DNA of 61,387 nucleotides. Origin: Candidatus Obscuribacter phosphatis (lineage in GTDB: Bacteria; Cyanobacteriota; Vampirovibrionia; Obscuribacterales; Obscuribacteraceae). Positions 16,974 through 26,899 of this stretch are shown here, one piece after another (the first letter of the stretch is position 1; each line of letters opens with the position of its first letter). The position numbers were made by a program, and so were the translations under genes. The notes beneath the pieces were generated by a model, which saw nothing but the letters and a program-made list of their open reading frames with translations, searched no databases and had not been told where the DNA came from. The DNA is taken from positions 1,071,648 to 1,133,034 of the forward strand of contig MOYA01000001.1 of assembly GCA_001899315.1 (NCBI GenBank), written 5' to 3'.

Positions 16974-19900
16974 TTGAAGGACGATGTGCCAGATCTGACA
17001 CCTTATCTGAGTAAGAAAGGCGGCAATAGCCAGGCCAAGAGCGAGCCGGGCAAGGCAGATATTTCTGAAAAGTTGTCCGCTTTGGTCAAGAAGCCGACCG
17101 GTTCCTCCACCAATGTGCCGGCTGTCGGCTCGATGCCTCCGCAATCTGCCAGTCAATCGTCTAGTAATACTAACTCTTCCCCCACACCCCCCTCCTCTTC
17201 CACTTCTGATAGCTGGGCAAAAGTAGTCTCTGAAGCCAAACCTTCGGTGGTTGATTATTCTGCTTCCAATTCGGACGATGCTCTGGAAGCCATTGACGAA
17301 AGTAATTTTGAAAATAGTGTTGATGCCCGCTTAGAGGCACAGACCGAAATTAATAACTCTCCAAGCGGCGGCAATAATGGCAACGATAACGGTAATAACG
17401 GCCGAGCGGCTGATAATCATAGCTCGATAGAGGCAAAGCCAAGACCGATGGGTGCGGCTGCTGCTCGTCCGCTTGCCTTAGATAAGTTCAAATCTCCTCA
17501 AGCCAAACCTATGAATACGCTTTCTTCGGGAAGCGCCCCGCCTATATTGAAGTCTCCCTCCACACCCAAGCCATCAGGTAGAGTTTCTCAGCCTTACAAT
17601 TTGCGCGACGAAGAGCCAATTATGGAAGGTCTGGCGCCGAAAGCGGTAAGTATTCCACCTAAGTCTGCGGGCAATGCACCGACCGTGGTGCCTAGTCGGC
17701 CGACCCTGCAGAACAATTCGCCGGTCAGGCTACCTTCCGACTTAAATAGAGATAAGCCGTCCGTGCAATTGCCCGGCGCCCCCAAGCCGGTCGAAGAAGC
17801 AGCCAAAGTCGAAGAAAAACCATCTTTTAGTCCGCCCCAGTCGGCAGCGCCTCTGCCTGTTATGGAATCTAACTTGGTTTCGGAGTCTACTCTGGCTTCT
17901 GAACCTAATTTAGCTTCTCAGCCAGATCTTGCTTCACAAGATCTATTTGCTGCTGCCCCTGCCAGTGGTGGCGAGATAGATTTCGCCCAAGCTTTCCGCG
18001 CCGAAGCCGCTCTAGCAAGTACAAACGGATCATTTGAGGCGACGCTTGCCGAAGCTTTCCCTGAGTCCACCTTGGAGGCGCCAAGCGACATGGCCAGTGA
18101 AGTGCAATCTGACTTTAATGCCGCCGCCGCCCTGCCTGAAGCTCAAGTAAAGCCCAGTCCGAGAGTTTCTAATACTCGCATTTCCGGACCGCAGCGCAAG
18201 CTCTCTTCCTTATTTGAAGATCAAGAAGCAAGCAGCGAAGATGTCGGAGCTGATGCTCTGGCTCGGGCTTTTCAGCAAGAACAGGAAGCCCTGCAGGAAA
18301 ACCCTGAAAAGTATGGATTGGAATCGACTTCTTCTCGTCCGCTCGGCTTTGGTAGTTTGCTTGGAGAAAATCTTTCAGAAGACGAGCCCAAAGAAAGTGC
18401 TCTCACTCATTTGATGACCCCCACCGGTCAGCAATCAACTAAGTTTGCCCCAGATAGAGAAGGCGACAGCTTTGACGAACCGGCTTCTTATGCTTCAGAC
18501 AGTGAGCCTGAACCGATGCGTCTTTCGCAAGAAAGTCAGGCGCCGGCTTTCTCTGCTTTGTTCAGCAATGAAATTGTCACTTCCGGTGCCGACTACTCTA
18601 AGTTCGGAGAGTCGCAAGATAGCAGCCAGTCTGAGTTTGCGCAACCTATAGTGGAGCAGCCTGTTTTTGACAATTTCAGTCAACCTGAGATTCTAGAACC
18701 CAAAGCCGAAGAACCTAAATCTGAAGAACCTAAAGCTGAAGAGTTTAAGCCTAAGTCCCCGGTTATCTCTAAACTATTGGCTGGCTTGAACTTACCCGAA
18801 GCCGCTGCGACAAATTCTGAAACTGCTTCAGCCTCGCCAGTATCCACACCGGTAAGTGAAGCCGATGAAGTGGCTCGCCTTTTGGCCGGTGTCGAGACAC
18901 CCAGACATGACGATGAAGAAGTTTCTCTGGAAGAATTGAAGGCATTGCTCAAGAAAGAAAAGCAAGCCAAGAAAGAAGCGGCTAAGAAAGCTCAGGAAGA
19001 GCCAGCTAAGAAAGAAGAATCAAACAAAGAAGAGTCCCCATCTTCCGAGTCGGTAGTTGAGTCGCCCTTTGCCCGACCTGCTTCTGAACCTGAGACTAAG
19101 GCGGCTTCAGAACCTGAAGTTAATCTAGAGCAAGCCGCTGATTCAGCAACGGCTTCTGTAGCGGCTTCCGAACCTGAGAAACCAGCTGCCAAACCAATCA
19201 AAACCAAGCCTGATTTTGATTACGATAACTTCGATGATCGTCCTATCTCTGAAAAACTTGCCGATAGGAAGAAAGCTGAGTCTATTTCTAAGTCTCCCTC
19301 CTCCGGCGGCGATGATGAAGACGATGGACCCTCACTTGGCGATGCCGTAGCCGATGCTCTCGATAAGCTGCTCGATAGTCCAGTTGCTCCCGCTGCCGCT
19401 ACCGGAGCATCTTTGGGAGTCTTCTTAGGTGCTGCTTCCGCCTCAGAGCCCGCAGCAGAGAAAGAAAAATCAATAGAAGAGAAAGCTCTCGAAGAAAGGG
19501 TAATGGCTGCCAATCTTGATAAAGATGGGCAAGCCGGTCTGCCCAATATAGAGGGTCAAGACCCCATGACCCTGACACAGTCTAAAGTCGATGCCTTGTC
19601 TCGGCTTCTGGAAGCGGCGTCGAAAGCGCCTGAGAAAGAAGGAGCGGCACCGGCAAATCGCCCAACCGATTCGGCTTCCAAATTGGCTGAGATGATCAAT
19701 AAGCCTCCGGGCAAAATTTCTCGTCAGATGGATGCAGTGCAAGAAGGTGGAAGCAGCCCTGCTTTTACCTCGCCTTTTGCCAGCCCGGGCAGTTCAATGA
19801 CCAATTATCCCGGACAAAACGCCGCAGCCGCCTCTGGGGCGATGCAGCCGCCTTCGCCAGCAAGCGGCATGCCACAGGCTGCCATGTCGGGCGATGCAGT

Positions 19901-20711
19901 CAGTGCCCGCATCGCAGCTCTCAACCGCAAATTGGAGGAGCAGAGCAAGCCGCCTGGTGCTACATATTCGGGTATGCGAGGACAAGACGTTATTGGAGTG
20001 GGACAGCCTCCCAGTGCTTCGGCTTCCTCTTCATCTCTAGGTCGCGTCGGTACCGGTAGTGTTGCCGGTATGACTCCCCCGCCTATGTCGGACGAACCCG
20101 AGTCTAAGTCTGAACTAGTCAATCGTATACTCAATCAAGCACGCATGAACCCCAACGACACCGGGGTGCGCTCGGCTATGCCTGACCCTGTGCCGCTAGA
20201 ACAAGTGCAGCAATTGCAGCAGCGCAATATGAAAGGGCAGTCGCAGAAATCTAAGCGCGAACCCATGTCCAATAAATCTAGAGGCAGAACCGGCCCGGCC
20301 ATACACCCGGCTGTGATGGTCTTGGCTTTGCTGGTTGTGCTTGGTGCTGCCGGCGGTGGCGTCTTCTATGCCATGCAGCAAGGCTTGATCAAATTCGATG
20401 CTGCTAAACTGCCCGATGTATTGCCTTCCGAGAAAGCTTCAATCGACCAGCATATCAAGAACGGCGAGTTCGATAAGGCTCGTGAGATGCTAGAAAATAA
20501 AGCCAAAGGCTCTAAGTTAAGTGCCTCAGAGCAAGAAAAACTTTATGGCGTCTATTTGTCTATTGCCGAATCGAAAGCTGGTGAAGGCGCTGAAAAAGCT
20601 GAAATGCAAGAGGCTCTGAAAATGCTTGAGAAAATCCCAAGCAAGTTCAAAAAATACAAAGAAGTCCAGAAGCTGATGCGTAAGCTCAAGAAGAAGGTAA
20701 AAAGAGGCTAG
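16974..20711 (+). CDS. Giant disordered single-pass membrane protein between two kinases
   Basis: This 1245-residue protein matches no family I know. Residues 1-1100 are low-complexity, rich in Ser, Ala, Pro and Glu with scattered basic patches, and probably disordered. Glu/Lys-rich repeats (for example KAEEPKSEEPKAEEFKPK) occur near 575. One membrane helix lies at about 1112-1135 (VMVLALLVVLGAAGGGVFYA). The last 95 residues form a Lys-rich, TPR-like helical domain, echoing the TM-plus-helical tail of the kinase next door. The long Ser/Thr-rich region and the flanking kinases suggest a phosphorylated scaffold or substrate (inference). The start is TTG 16974 after GAGAGGA. The next gene begins 2 nt after its stop. 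Confidence 0.8.
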   Translation: MKDDVPDLTPYLSKKGGNSQAKSEPGKADISEKLSALVKKPTGSSTNVPAVGSMPPQSASQSSSNTNSSPTPPSSSTSDSWAKVVSEAKPSVVDYSASNSDDALEAIDESNFENSVDARLEAQTEINNSPSGGNNGNDNGNNGRAADNHSSIEAKPRPMGAAAARPLALDKFKSPQAKPMNTLSSGSAPPILKSPSTPKPSGRVSQPYNLRDEEPIMEGLAPKAVSIPPKSAGNAPTVVPSRPTLQNNSPVRLPSDLNRDKPSVQLPGAPKPVEEAAKVEEKPSFSPPQSAAPLPVMESNLVSESTLASEPNLASQPDLASQDLFAAAPASGGEIDFAQAFRAEAALASTNGSFEATLAEAFPESTLEAPSDMASEVQSDFNAAAALPEAQVKPSPRVSNTRISGPQRKLSSLFEDQEASSEDVGADALARAFQQEQEALQENPEKYGLESTSSRPLGFGSLLGENLSEDEPKESALTHLMTPTGQQSTKFAPDREGDSFDEPASYASDSEPEPMRLSQESQAPAFSALFSNEIVTSGADYSKFGESQDSSQSEFAQPIVEQPVFDNFSQPEILEPKAEEPKSEEPKAEEFKPKSPVISKLLAGLNLPEAAATNSETASASPVSTPVSEADEVARLLAGVETPRHDDEEVSLEELKALLKKEKQAKKEAAKKAQEEPAKKEESNKEESPSSESVVESPFARPASEPETKAASEPEVNLEQAADSATASVAASEPEKPAAKPIKTKPDFDYDNFDDRPISEKLADRKKAESISKSPSSGGDDEDDGPSLGDAVADALDKLLDSPVAPAAATGASLGVFLGAASASEPAAEKEKSIEEKALEERVMAANLDKDGQAGLPNIEGQDPMTLTQSKVDALSRLLEAASKAPEKEGAAPANRPTDSASKLAEMINKPPGKISRQMDAVQEGGSSPAFTSPFASPGSSMTNYPGQNAAAASGAMQPPSPASGMPQAAMSGDAVSARIAALNRKLEEQSKPPGATYSGMRGQDVIGVGQPPSASASSSSLGRVGTGSVAGMTPPPMSDEPESKSELVNRILNQARMNPNDTGVRSAMPDPVPLEQVQQLQQRNMKGQSQKSKREPMSNKSRGRTGPAIHPAVMVLALLVVLGAAGGGVFYAMQQGLIKFDAAKLPDVLPSEKASIDQHIKNGEFDKAREMLENKAKGSKLSASEQEKLYGVYLSIAESKAGEGAEKAEMQEALKMLEKIPSKFKKYKEVQKLMRKLKKKVKRG

Positions 20712-20713
20712 CA

Positions 20714-22249
20714 ATGAAGTTATGCCTAGAGTGCAATACACACTTCCAGGGTGATTTCAGCGAGTGTCCTGATGATGGTTCCAAACTCGTCAATTTGCCC
20801 GATGATCCGATTATCGGCAAGATACTCGGAGAGAAGTATCGCATTCTTTATCCTGTCGGAAAGGGTAGCATGGGCATGGTCTATAAGGCCATACAAGAGT
20901 CGACCGGTCGTGAAATGGCGGTCAAGCTGCTCCATCACTTCCTCGGTGCCAATTCCGACTCGGTCAAGCGTTTCCACCGAGAAGCTCGTGCCGTCAGCCG
21001 CCTTTCTCATCCAAATATAATTAGACTTTATGACTTTGGTGTCATGGACCAAGGTCAGCCCTATATCGTTACTGAACTTTTGAAAGGTGTCACCCTCTCA
21101 GATGTTCTGCGCAAACGCGGTTATTTAGATTTAAAGCAAGCTCTTCCTTTGTTTGAGCAGGTTTGTGCGGCCATCGGTGAAGCCCATCGCAGCCGAGTCA
21201 TTCACCGCGATCTTAAGCCTGAGAACATTGTTCTAGAAGATGTCGACATCAAAGGCGATCTTGATGCGCTTGATCTAATCAAAAAGAATGCCATCAGGGT
21301 GCTAGATTTCGGCGTCGCTAAAATGTGGAGCGACTCCGGTGCTTCCTCCGCTTCTCTTACTTTAGAAGGAAAAGTCTGCGGTTCCCCGGCTTATATGAGC
21401 CCCGAGCAGTGCCGCGGTGTAGATGTCGACTATAGAACCGACATCTACAGTATGGGTGTTGTTTTCTTTGAGACACTGACAGGCAAAAGACCCTTCTCAG
21501 CCGATGATCTCATGGCTCTTATGCTCATGCATGTCAATAATCCCGCTCCCTCACTTGGCGCAGTGCAGCCTGAAGTCACCTTCCCGCCCGAAATGAATGA
21601 AACCATCATGAAGGCCATGGCCAAGAATCCCAATGAAAGACAGCAAAGCGCTGAAGAACTTTGGGAAGACATTCAAGCCGCCTGCAAAGGCAGACAAAAA
21701 ACTGTTTCGGTCAAACCACCGGAAAATTGGATACCCTTTCAGGGCAAGGGCAATTTGGTTTTCAACCCAGGAAAAGACGACGGTGGACCAATGGAAACCT
21801 CGGATAGTTATGCCGCTCTCGGCAATCCGCAGGCTATGCTTGACTATGGACTAGAAGCACGTCCGCTCAAGCCGCGCAAACGCAAAAAAGAAAACCGCAT
21901 GTTTATGATCGTCAGGGCTCTGGTACTGGGGGCAGTGCTGATTGTCGCCGGTAACTATTTTGCCGGCAATTATATGGTGCAGGAAGAAGCCCGCGCTGCC
22001 TGCGCTCTAATCAATAAAGGCCGCTGCGAAGAAGGCGTAGCTATTCTGGAGAGGCTTCTAAAAGAGAAGAAGCTTACTAATGAATTTGATCAGACTTTGA
22101 ATGATGCCTATGTGCAGATGGCTCTTTCTTATGCTAAGGCCGGTCAATACCCTCGGGCGGTGGAATTGCTCAAGAAAGTGGAAGCAAAGTCAAACGCTTA
22201 TTCCCAGGCGCAACAGCTTTTGCGCCGTTATTCATGGCGGGTGCGTTAA
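20714..22249 (+). CDS. Membrane Ser/Thr protein kinase with N-terminal Cys motif and TPR-like tail
   Basis: This 511-residue kinase has the N-terminal MKLCLEC...CPDD motif (C4, C7, C18). The Hanks kinase domain spans about 36-310, with GKGSMGMVYKA, MAVKLL, HRDLKPEN, VLDFGVAKM and GSPAYMSPEQ. A linker of about 80 residues leads to one membrane helix at about 397-418 (VRALVLGAVLIVAGNYFAG), then a TPR-like helical tail of about 90 residues, placed outside if the kinase is cytoplasmic. All catalytic residues are intact. It starts 2 nt after the disordered membrane protein, so the two are very likely co-expressed. Confidence 0.92.
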   Translation: MKLCLECNTHFQGDFSECPDDGSKLVNLPDDPIIGKILGEKYRILYPVGKGSMGMVYKAIQESTGREMAVKLLHHFLGANSDSVKRFHREARAVSRLSHPNIIRLYDFGVMDQGQPYIVTELLKGVTLSDVLRKRGYLDLKQALPLFEQVCAAIGEAHRSRVIHRDLKPENIVLEDVDIKGDLDALDLIKKNAIRVLDFGVAKMWSDSGASSASLTLEGKVCGSPAYMSPEQCRGVDVDYRTDIYSMGVVFFETLTGKRPFSADDLMALMLMHVNNPAPSLGAVQPEVTFPPEMNETIMKAMAKNPNERQQSAEELWEDIQAACKGRQKTVSVKPPENWIPFQGKGNLVFNPGKDDGGPMETSDSYAALGNPQAMLDYGLEARPLKPRKRKKENRMFMIVRALVLGAVLIVAGNYFAGNYMVQEEARAACALINKGRCEEGVAILERLLKEKKLTNEFDQTLNDAYVQMALSYAKAGQYPRAVELLKKVEAKSNAYSQAQQLLRRYSWRVR

Positions 22250-22252
22250 CCT

Positions 22253-23716
22253 CTAACTTAATGTCTCGGCGGTTATTAACTCAAGCAAAGTGCCGCCGGC
22301 TTGTTTGACAGTGCCTCTCTCTTGAGGGTCAAGGGCGGTCAGTGTCTTGATTAGACTATTGAGCCTTTCTCTGATTTTTAGCGTGCCCCGATAAGTTTCA
22401 TTGATATCTATCGTTTTCATGGCGGTTGGGTCTTCTCCTGTCAAGAGAAAAGCAAGGGTGGCGCCCAGGCTGTAAAGATCGCTCTGGGGGCAGGCTTTGC
22501 CCCTAAACTGTTCCGGGGCAATATAGCATTGCTTGCCGACCATAGTACCGGTGGCGGTGCCAATCAGTTCATTGGCGGCGCCAAAATCAATCAAGATCAA
22601 TTTTTCATTCTTGTCTAAAATTATGTTGTCTGGAGTGAGGTCGCGGTGCACCATAGGCGGTGAGAGGCTATGCAGATACTCTAAAATAGAGCAAAGCGTA
22701 AGCGCATCGTTGATAACGTCTAGCTCATGCCTGGGACCAGTTAGTTGCACCAGTTTGCGCAGGTTTTCGCCGCTCAAATTTTCTAGCAAAATATAGTGCC
22801 GGTCGTTGATATTATCGGTGAAATAATCATAGACCTTGACTATGTTTGGGTGTTTGATGCGCATCAATAGCTGGGCTTCACGCTCAAACATCGAAAGCGC
22901 TTTTTCTCTCAGTTGGGCACGGGCACCCGCCGGTATCACAGACTCTTTCAAGACCGCCATGCGCTTGCCGTCTTCTTGGCAAAGATAGACTGCCGACCAA
23001 CCGCCCAAATTAAGCTGTCTCAATACTTCCAGCCGACCGTCCAAAAGCTTCTGCCCCGGATAAAGCGGCATATATGCCGAAGATGAAAAACGACTGGCGA
23101 GCTCTTCTTCCCACATGCTAGTAAAGCTCAAGAGCCTCTTCTCATCGTTTTCTTTAGATATTTTGTCTCTTGCTCTAAGCAGACTTTCGTCCACCGCCCT
23201 ATCGGGGCTGAGCAGTGAAAGTGAAAGCAAAATCTGCTCACGGTCGGTGTTGCTAAAATTAGCCAGATTCATCTCTATATGCTGCTTGTCTTTCAGTGTC
23301 AGCTTCAATGTGGCTGCGCCCAGCTCGTTTTCTTGCTTGTTTTCTTGCTTATTTTGAATATCTGCTTCAGTTACTTCCACTTTCTCGATATGGTGAAAGG
23401 GAATGAAAGAACCGAGTTCGCCTTTGCTTAAACGTAGAGGCAGAGTCAGTCCGGTATTATCTATTTCGATTGTGTTTTCGCGCATGATATTGCAAAGAAT
23501 GATGCCGCCCAAAAAGATTATCAGGGGATAAAAGCAGGCTCCTAGCAAGGTTATGGCTGAGTATAAATCTGGTTTAGCCAGATAGATGAAAGCACCACAA
23601 AATAGCATTAGTATTGCAGCGGCGCTTGAGAGACCCCAGCCGGGAAAGTAAAGAACCAAGAGCCAGTAAACTGGACCGCTCCATCTGTCTTTATAAGTTA
23701 GTCGGTGAATGCTCAT
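22253..23716 (-). CDS. Membrane-anchored Ser/Thr kinase, Thr-type catalytic loop
   Basis: This 487-residue protein has two N-terminal hydrophobic segments (about 17-45 and 52-80), a roughly 130-residue cytoplasmic linker, and a kinase domain at about 222-480. The Gly-rich loop LGGWSAVYL lacks the last glycine. VLKES supplies the ATP lysine, the catalytic loop is HRDLTPDN (Thr in place of the usual Lys), and DFG is LIDFGAAN. The activation-end motif is CYIAPEQFRG. Its ATG overlaps the stop of the preceding kinase by 4 nt, so the two are translationally coupled. Confidence 0.9.
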   Translation of the reverse strand: MSIHRLTYKDRWSGPVYWLLVLYFPGWGLSSAAAILMLFCGAFIYLAKPDLYSAITLLGACFYPLIIFLGGIILCNIMRENTIEIDNTGLTLPLRLSKGELGSFIPFHHIEKVEVTEADIQNKQENKQENELGAATLKLTLKDKQHIEMNLANFSNTDREQILLSLSLLSPDRAVDESLLRARDKISKENDEKRLLSFTSMWEEELASRFSSSAYMPLYPGQKLLDGRLEVLRQLNLGGWSAVYLCQEDGKRMAVLKESVIPAGARAQLREKALSMFEREAQLLMRIKHPNIVKVYDYFTDNINDRHYILLENLSGENLRKLVQLTGPRHELDVINDALTLCSILEYLHSLSPPMVHRDLTPDNIILDKNEKLILIDFGAANELIGTATGTMVGKQCYIAPEQFRGKACPQSDLYSLGATLAFLLTGEDPTAMKTIDINETYRGTLKIRERLNSLIKTLTALDPQERGTVKQAGGTLLELITAETLS

Positions 23717-25911
23717 CCCTCCCTCGCATTAAGCCAGTTTTGCAGCGACTCTTTGCACTGACCAGCTGATTCAAAACGGTTTTCTGCTTCTTGTGCTGTG
23801 CATCCGGCAAGTATAGGCAAGAGATCGGCATATTCTGGGTCGGCCAGCTCTTTTGCCTTTGATAAATCTGTTAATGGTTCTGGCTCTAGGCCGGTTAGCA
23901 TAAAATAGATACAACCGCCCAAGGCATAGATATCGCAGCTCTTATCTACTTGACCGCGCAATTGTTCAATGGGCATATAGCTCTGTTTGCCCACTATACT
24001 GGCTTTCTGTAAGGCAGTTGTTTCTGAACTTTCTAAAGCTACACCAAAGTCAATCAAGCTTAGCTTGCCGTCTTTATCTAAAATCAAGTTGTGAGGGGTA
24101 AAGTCGCGATGTATTACCGGTGGTTCAAGCCCGTGCAAATACTCCAAAATCTCGCACAAAGAGATGGCAAATCTGACTGTTTGCTCCAGTTCAAAAGCTT
24201 CAGAAGAGCCAGAAGAGTCAGAAGAGTCAGAAATTCTCTTATCTAAGATATGGTCAAAGAGACTTTCGCCTTCGACAAAGTCCATCAAAAGGTAGGCTCT
24301 ACCATCATGTACAAAGCTCTCTTTTAGCCCTGCTATTCTGTCATGCTTAACTCTGGCAAGAAGACGACTTTGTTTTTCAAAGTCTTGCAAAAGCTTTTCT
24401 TTCATCAAATAGCCGGTGCGGCTTGGCAAAATAATTTCCTTCAGTACATAGGTCTTAGCTGTCTCGGTGCACTTAAGCAAATAAGTCACACCCTGACCGC
24501 CCGAACCAAGCAAAGATTCTATCTGATAGGGGCGACCTTCCAGCCTTGCACCAGGTGTAAGCGGCGTCAACGTCTCTAGCGCCGGGGCGCTGCTCAGTGA
24601 GCTTAGCCAAAGCTCAGTGAATGAACCACCGACATCTTGCCCCAGCTCCTTAAATAGATCTGGCTCGATGGCGCTTTCTGGTGCCCAGACTTTTAGTGCT
24701 TCGAATAATTTTTCTATGGCTTTACTGTCGTTCAGACTATAAAGCGGAACCGATATCTTTGCCTTGCCCTCTGTATCTGGAGTGAAAACCAGAGCACGGT
24801 TCGCTCTTCCCTTGCCTTCAACGGTCACTTTCTGCAGGTGCTTCCACTGAATATACGAGAGAGGCAAATAGCCTGTCTTTGTTTTGGTGCGACTGGTTAT
24901 GCCGAGATAGTCGATATAGATCTGGTCGATGGCTTGATCTAGTTTTTGAATATGAGCAATGCCTTCCTTAGTTACCAAAACTAAACCGACCAAGCCCAGT
25001 AATCCAATAGCAAGCGACACCGGCAGCAAAGTCGAACCAAATGATTGCAGGGCCGACAGCAAATAGAGCAAACCCCAAATAGGAGTGATAAAGGCTGAAA
25101 GAAATGTTTGCACTAGCGGTAACTTGTGCAGACCTGAGAAAATTATTGCAATTGTGAGCAGCCAGAGAATCGTCCAGCTCTTCATGAAAAACTGAAAGGG
25201 ACTGCTCAAATAGTCAAAATACGAATTGCGCATCCTCAATCTAGACAAATTTAGCTCGATTGATAGATCTCGATCGCTTTCTTTGCCAGGCTCTATGCCA
25301 AGTAAAGAATAGGCTTTGCCGAGCGAGTCTTGTTCGGCACTACCCCAGTCATTCAAAGACTGTCTTAAGGCAAAGTCAATCTCACTGTTTTTGCAGTTCT
25401 TAGCCAGACAATGCCACAAAAGTTTGGCATTTTCTATGGTGAGGTTTTCGATATTGACCGAAATCTTTTCTAGACTGTCGCCTTGTCCCTGCACAGTAAA
25501 ATGCAAGACTCTTTGCATACCGGCGGGATGCTTTACCTTTTCTAGTTTAATTGCTTTGATGTCGCTGTATTTAACAGTGCCAGGAATGATGCCAGGTAGG
25601 TTGATTTGACCCTTCATAAAGCCAAGCTTGAGATTGAAGATACCCAGCAAAACAATTGGCACAATGAGAAAAGCAAGACTGGCAAGTAAGCCAAACACTG
25701 CTATTCTTGAATTGCAACATGCTGCTGCTAGAGACAAGATTAGGAAGAGCCAAAGCGGCAAAATAAAGAGGAGAAAATCAAAGAGAAAGCGGTCTTTGGG
25801 TCCGGCCAGGTCAAGCAAGACCTCATCACCCAAAAGTGTGAGAGCCGTATTGGCATTGCCTGCCTGTGAAGGCGAGCTTGCCTCTGTATTACTATAGTTT
25901 TCGGACATCAT
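23713..25911 (-). CDS. Polytopic membrane Ser/Thr kinase, Thr-type catalytic loop
   Basis: This 732-residue protein has hydrophobic pairs at about 42-110 and 240-312 separated by soluble regions, and a C-terminal kinase domain at about 462-725. Motifs are LGSGGQGVTYLL, the ATP lysine in VLKEI, HRDFTPHN (Thr for Lys in the catalytic loop), LIDFGVALES, and SYMPIEQLRG, where the usual Ala-Pro-Glu is altered. A short Asp/Ser-rich tandem insertion (around 24205-24235) sits inside the kinase domain. The ATG overlaps the tatD stop (ATGA), and the 3' end overlaps the next kinase by 4 nt. Confidence 0.9.
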   Translation of the reverse strand: MMSENYSNTEASSPSQAGNANTALTLLGDEVLLDLAGPKDRFLFDFLLFILPLWLFLILSLAAACCNSRIAVFGLLASLAFLIVPIVLLGIFNLKLGFMKGQINLPGIIPGTVKYSDIKAIKLEKVKHPAGMQRVLHFTVQGQGDSLEKISVNIENLTIENAKLLWHCLAKNCKNSEIDFALRQSLNDWGSAEQDSLGKAYSLLGIEPGKESDRDLSIELNLSRLRMRNSYFDYLSSPFQFFMKSWTILWLLTIAIIFSGLHKLPLVQTFLSAFITPIWGLLYLLSALQSFGSTLLPVSLAIGLLGLVGLVLVTKEGIAHIQKLDQAIDQIYIDYLGITSRTKTKTGYLPLSYIQWKHLQKVTVEGKGRANRALVFTPDTEGKAKISVPLYSLNDSKAIEKLFEALKVWAPESAIEPDLFKELGQDVGGSFTELWLSSLSSAPALETLTPLTPGARLEGRPYQIESLLGSGGQGVTYLLKCTETAKTYVLKEIILPSRTGYLMKEKLLQDFEKQSRLLARVKHDRIAGLKESFVHDGRAYLLMDFVEGESLFDHILDKRISDSSDSSGSSEAFELEQTVRFAISLCEILEYLHGLEPPVIHRDFTPHNLILDKDGKLSLIDFGVALESSETTALQKASIVGKQSYMPIEQLRGQVDKSCDIYALGGCIYFMLTGLEPEPLTDLSKAKELADPEYADLLPILAGCTAQEAENRFESAGQCKESLQNWLNAREG

Positions 25912-26789
25912 ATGGCAAATAACTGCTCGGCATTGGCTGTGGTTTGGGCGACCACCTCATCAAGGCTAGTATTCCTCAGTTGAGCCAATTTTTCTGCCGT
26001 CCACAAAACAAATAATGGTTCATTGCGCTCGCCTCGAACACTTTGCGGGGCGAGAAAGGGACAATCGGTCTCCACTAGCATACGGTCTTCTCTTACCAGG
26101 GCGGCGGCTTCTTGTATGGCTACCGATTTTTTGTAGGTCAAAATACCCGAAAATGAAACATAAAAGTCGAGCCCATTGATTTGATCAAGATGCTCTGGAC
26201 CACCGGTAAAGCAGTGAAAAACGCCCCTTAACTTGCCCTTGCCGTACTCTTTCAAAATAGAAAAGGTCTCCGACCAGGCATCGCGACAGTGAATGATGAT
26301 GGGCAAATTGTGCTTGACCGCAAGCTCTACCTGTCTAGCCAATACCTGCATTTGCGTATCTCTCGGGCTGTTGTCGTAAAAGAAATCAAGCCCGCACTCT
26401 CCTACCGCCACAAAACCTGGTTTGGCTAGATATTCTTCCACCAGGGCGGCGCTATCATCTTGCCAGTCTTTGGCTTCGTGTGGGTGCAGACCGCAGGCGG
26501 CAAAAATCCAATCGTTCTTTTGCGCCATTTCAGCCAGTTCATCAAGGGCGGCACGTTCTAAAGTTACTGCCGGGTTGACCATCTTGCCCACGCCGCCGCC
26601 CTTGGCTCTGGCAAGCACTTGGTCTCGTTCTTCGGCAAAAAACTCGCGGGTGACATGGGCATGGCTATCAATCAAATAGCCCTGGGTCAAAGTGGGCACT
26701 GCTTTGATTTTCTTTGGCTTGCTCTCGGCTTTGCTGCCGACAGCGCCGATATTTTGTTCCGACTTTGCAGAAGATTGGTCTTTACACAT
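25908..26789 (-). CDS. tatD: TatD family metal-dependent deoxyribonuclease/hydrolase
   Basis: TatD proteins are amidohydrolase-fold exonucleases acting on damaged DNA and also on D-aminoacyl-tRNA-like substrates in some lineages. Metal-binding motifs are LIDSHAHV (about 40-47), the Glu in VAVGECGLDFFYD, IIIHCRDAW, VFHCFTGG and VETDCPFLAP. The 293 residues include a roughly 33-residue hydrophilic N-terminal extension. ATG 26789 has AAGG 7 nt upstream. It overlaps the downstream kinase by 4 nt, which makes it the first gene of a tatD-kinase-kinase operon. Confidence 0.93.
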   Translation of the reverse strand: MCKDQSSAKSEQNIGAVGSKAESKPKKIKAVPTLTQGYLIDSHAHVTREFFAEERDQVLARAKGGGVGKMVNPAVTLERAALDELAEMAQKNDWIFAACGLHPHEAKDWQDDSAALVEEYLAKPGFVAVGECGLDFFYDNSPRDTQMQVLARQVELAVKHNLPIIIHCRDAWSETFSILKEYGKGKLRGVFHCFTGGPEHLDQINGLDFYVSFSGILTYKKSVAIQEAAALVREDRMLVETDCPFLAPQSVRGERNEPLFVLWTAEKLAQLRNTSLDEVVAQTTANAEQLFAI

Positions 26790-26899
26790 TGCTTGCCTTA
26801 AAATACTGGGAGAAACGCGAATTTACTTTTTTGGAATATGGAGTACATTAGCATTATCGGGCTTCCTTAGATTTAGACCCTCTTACCAAAGTAGCAGCT

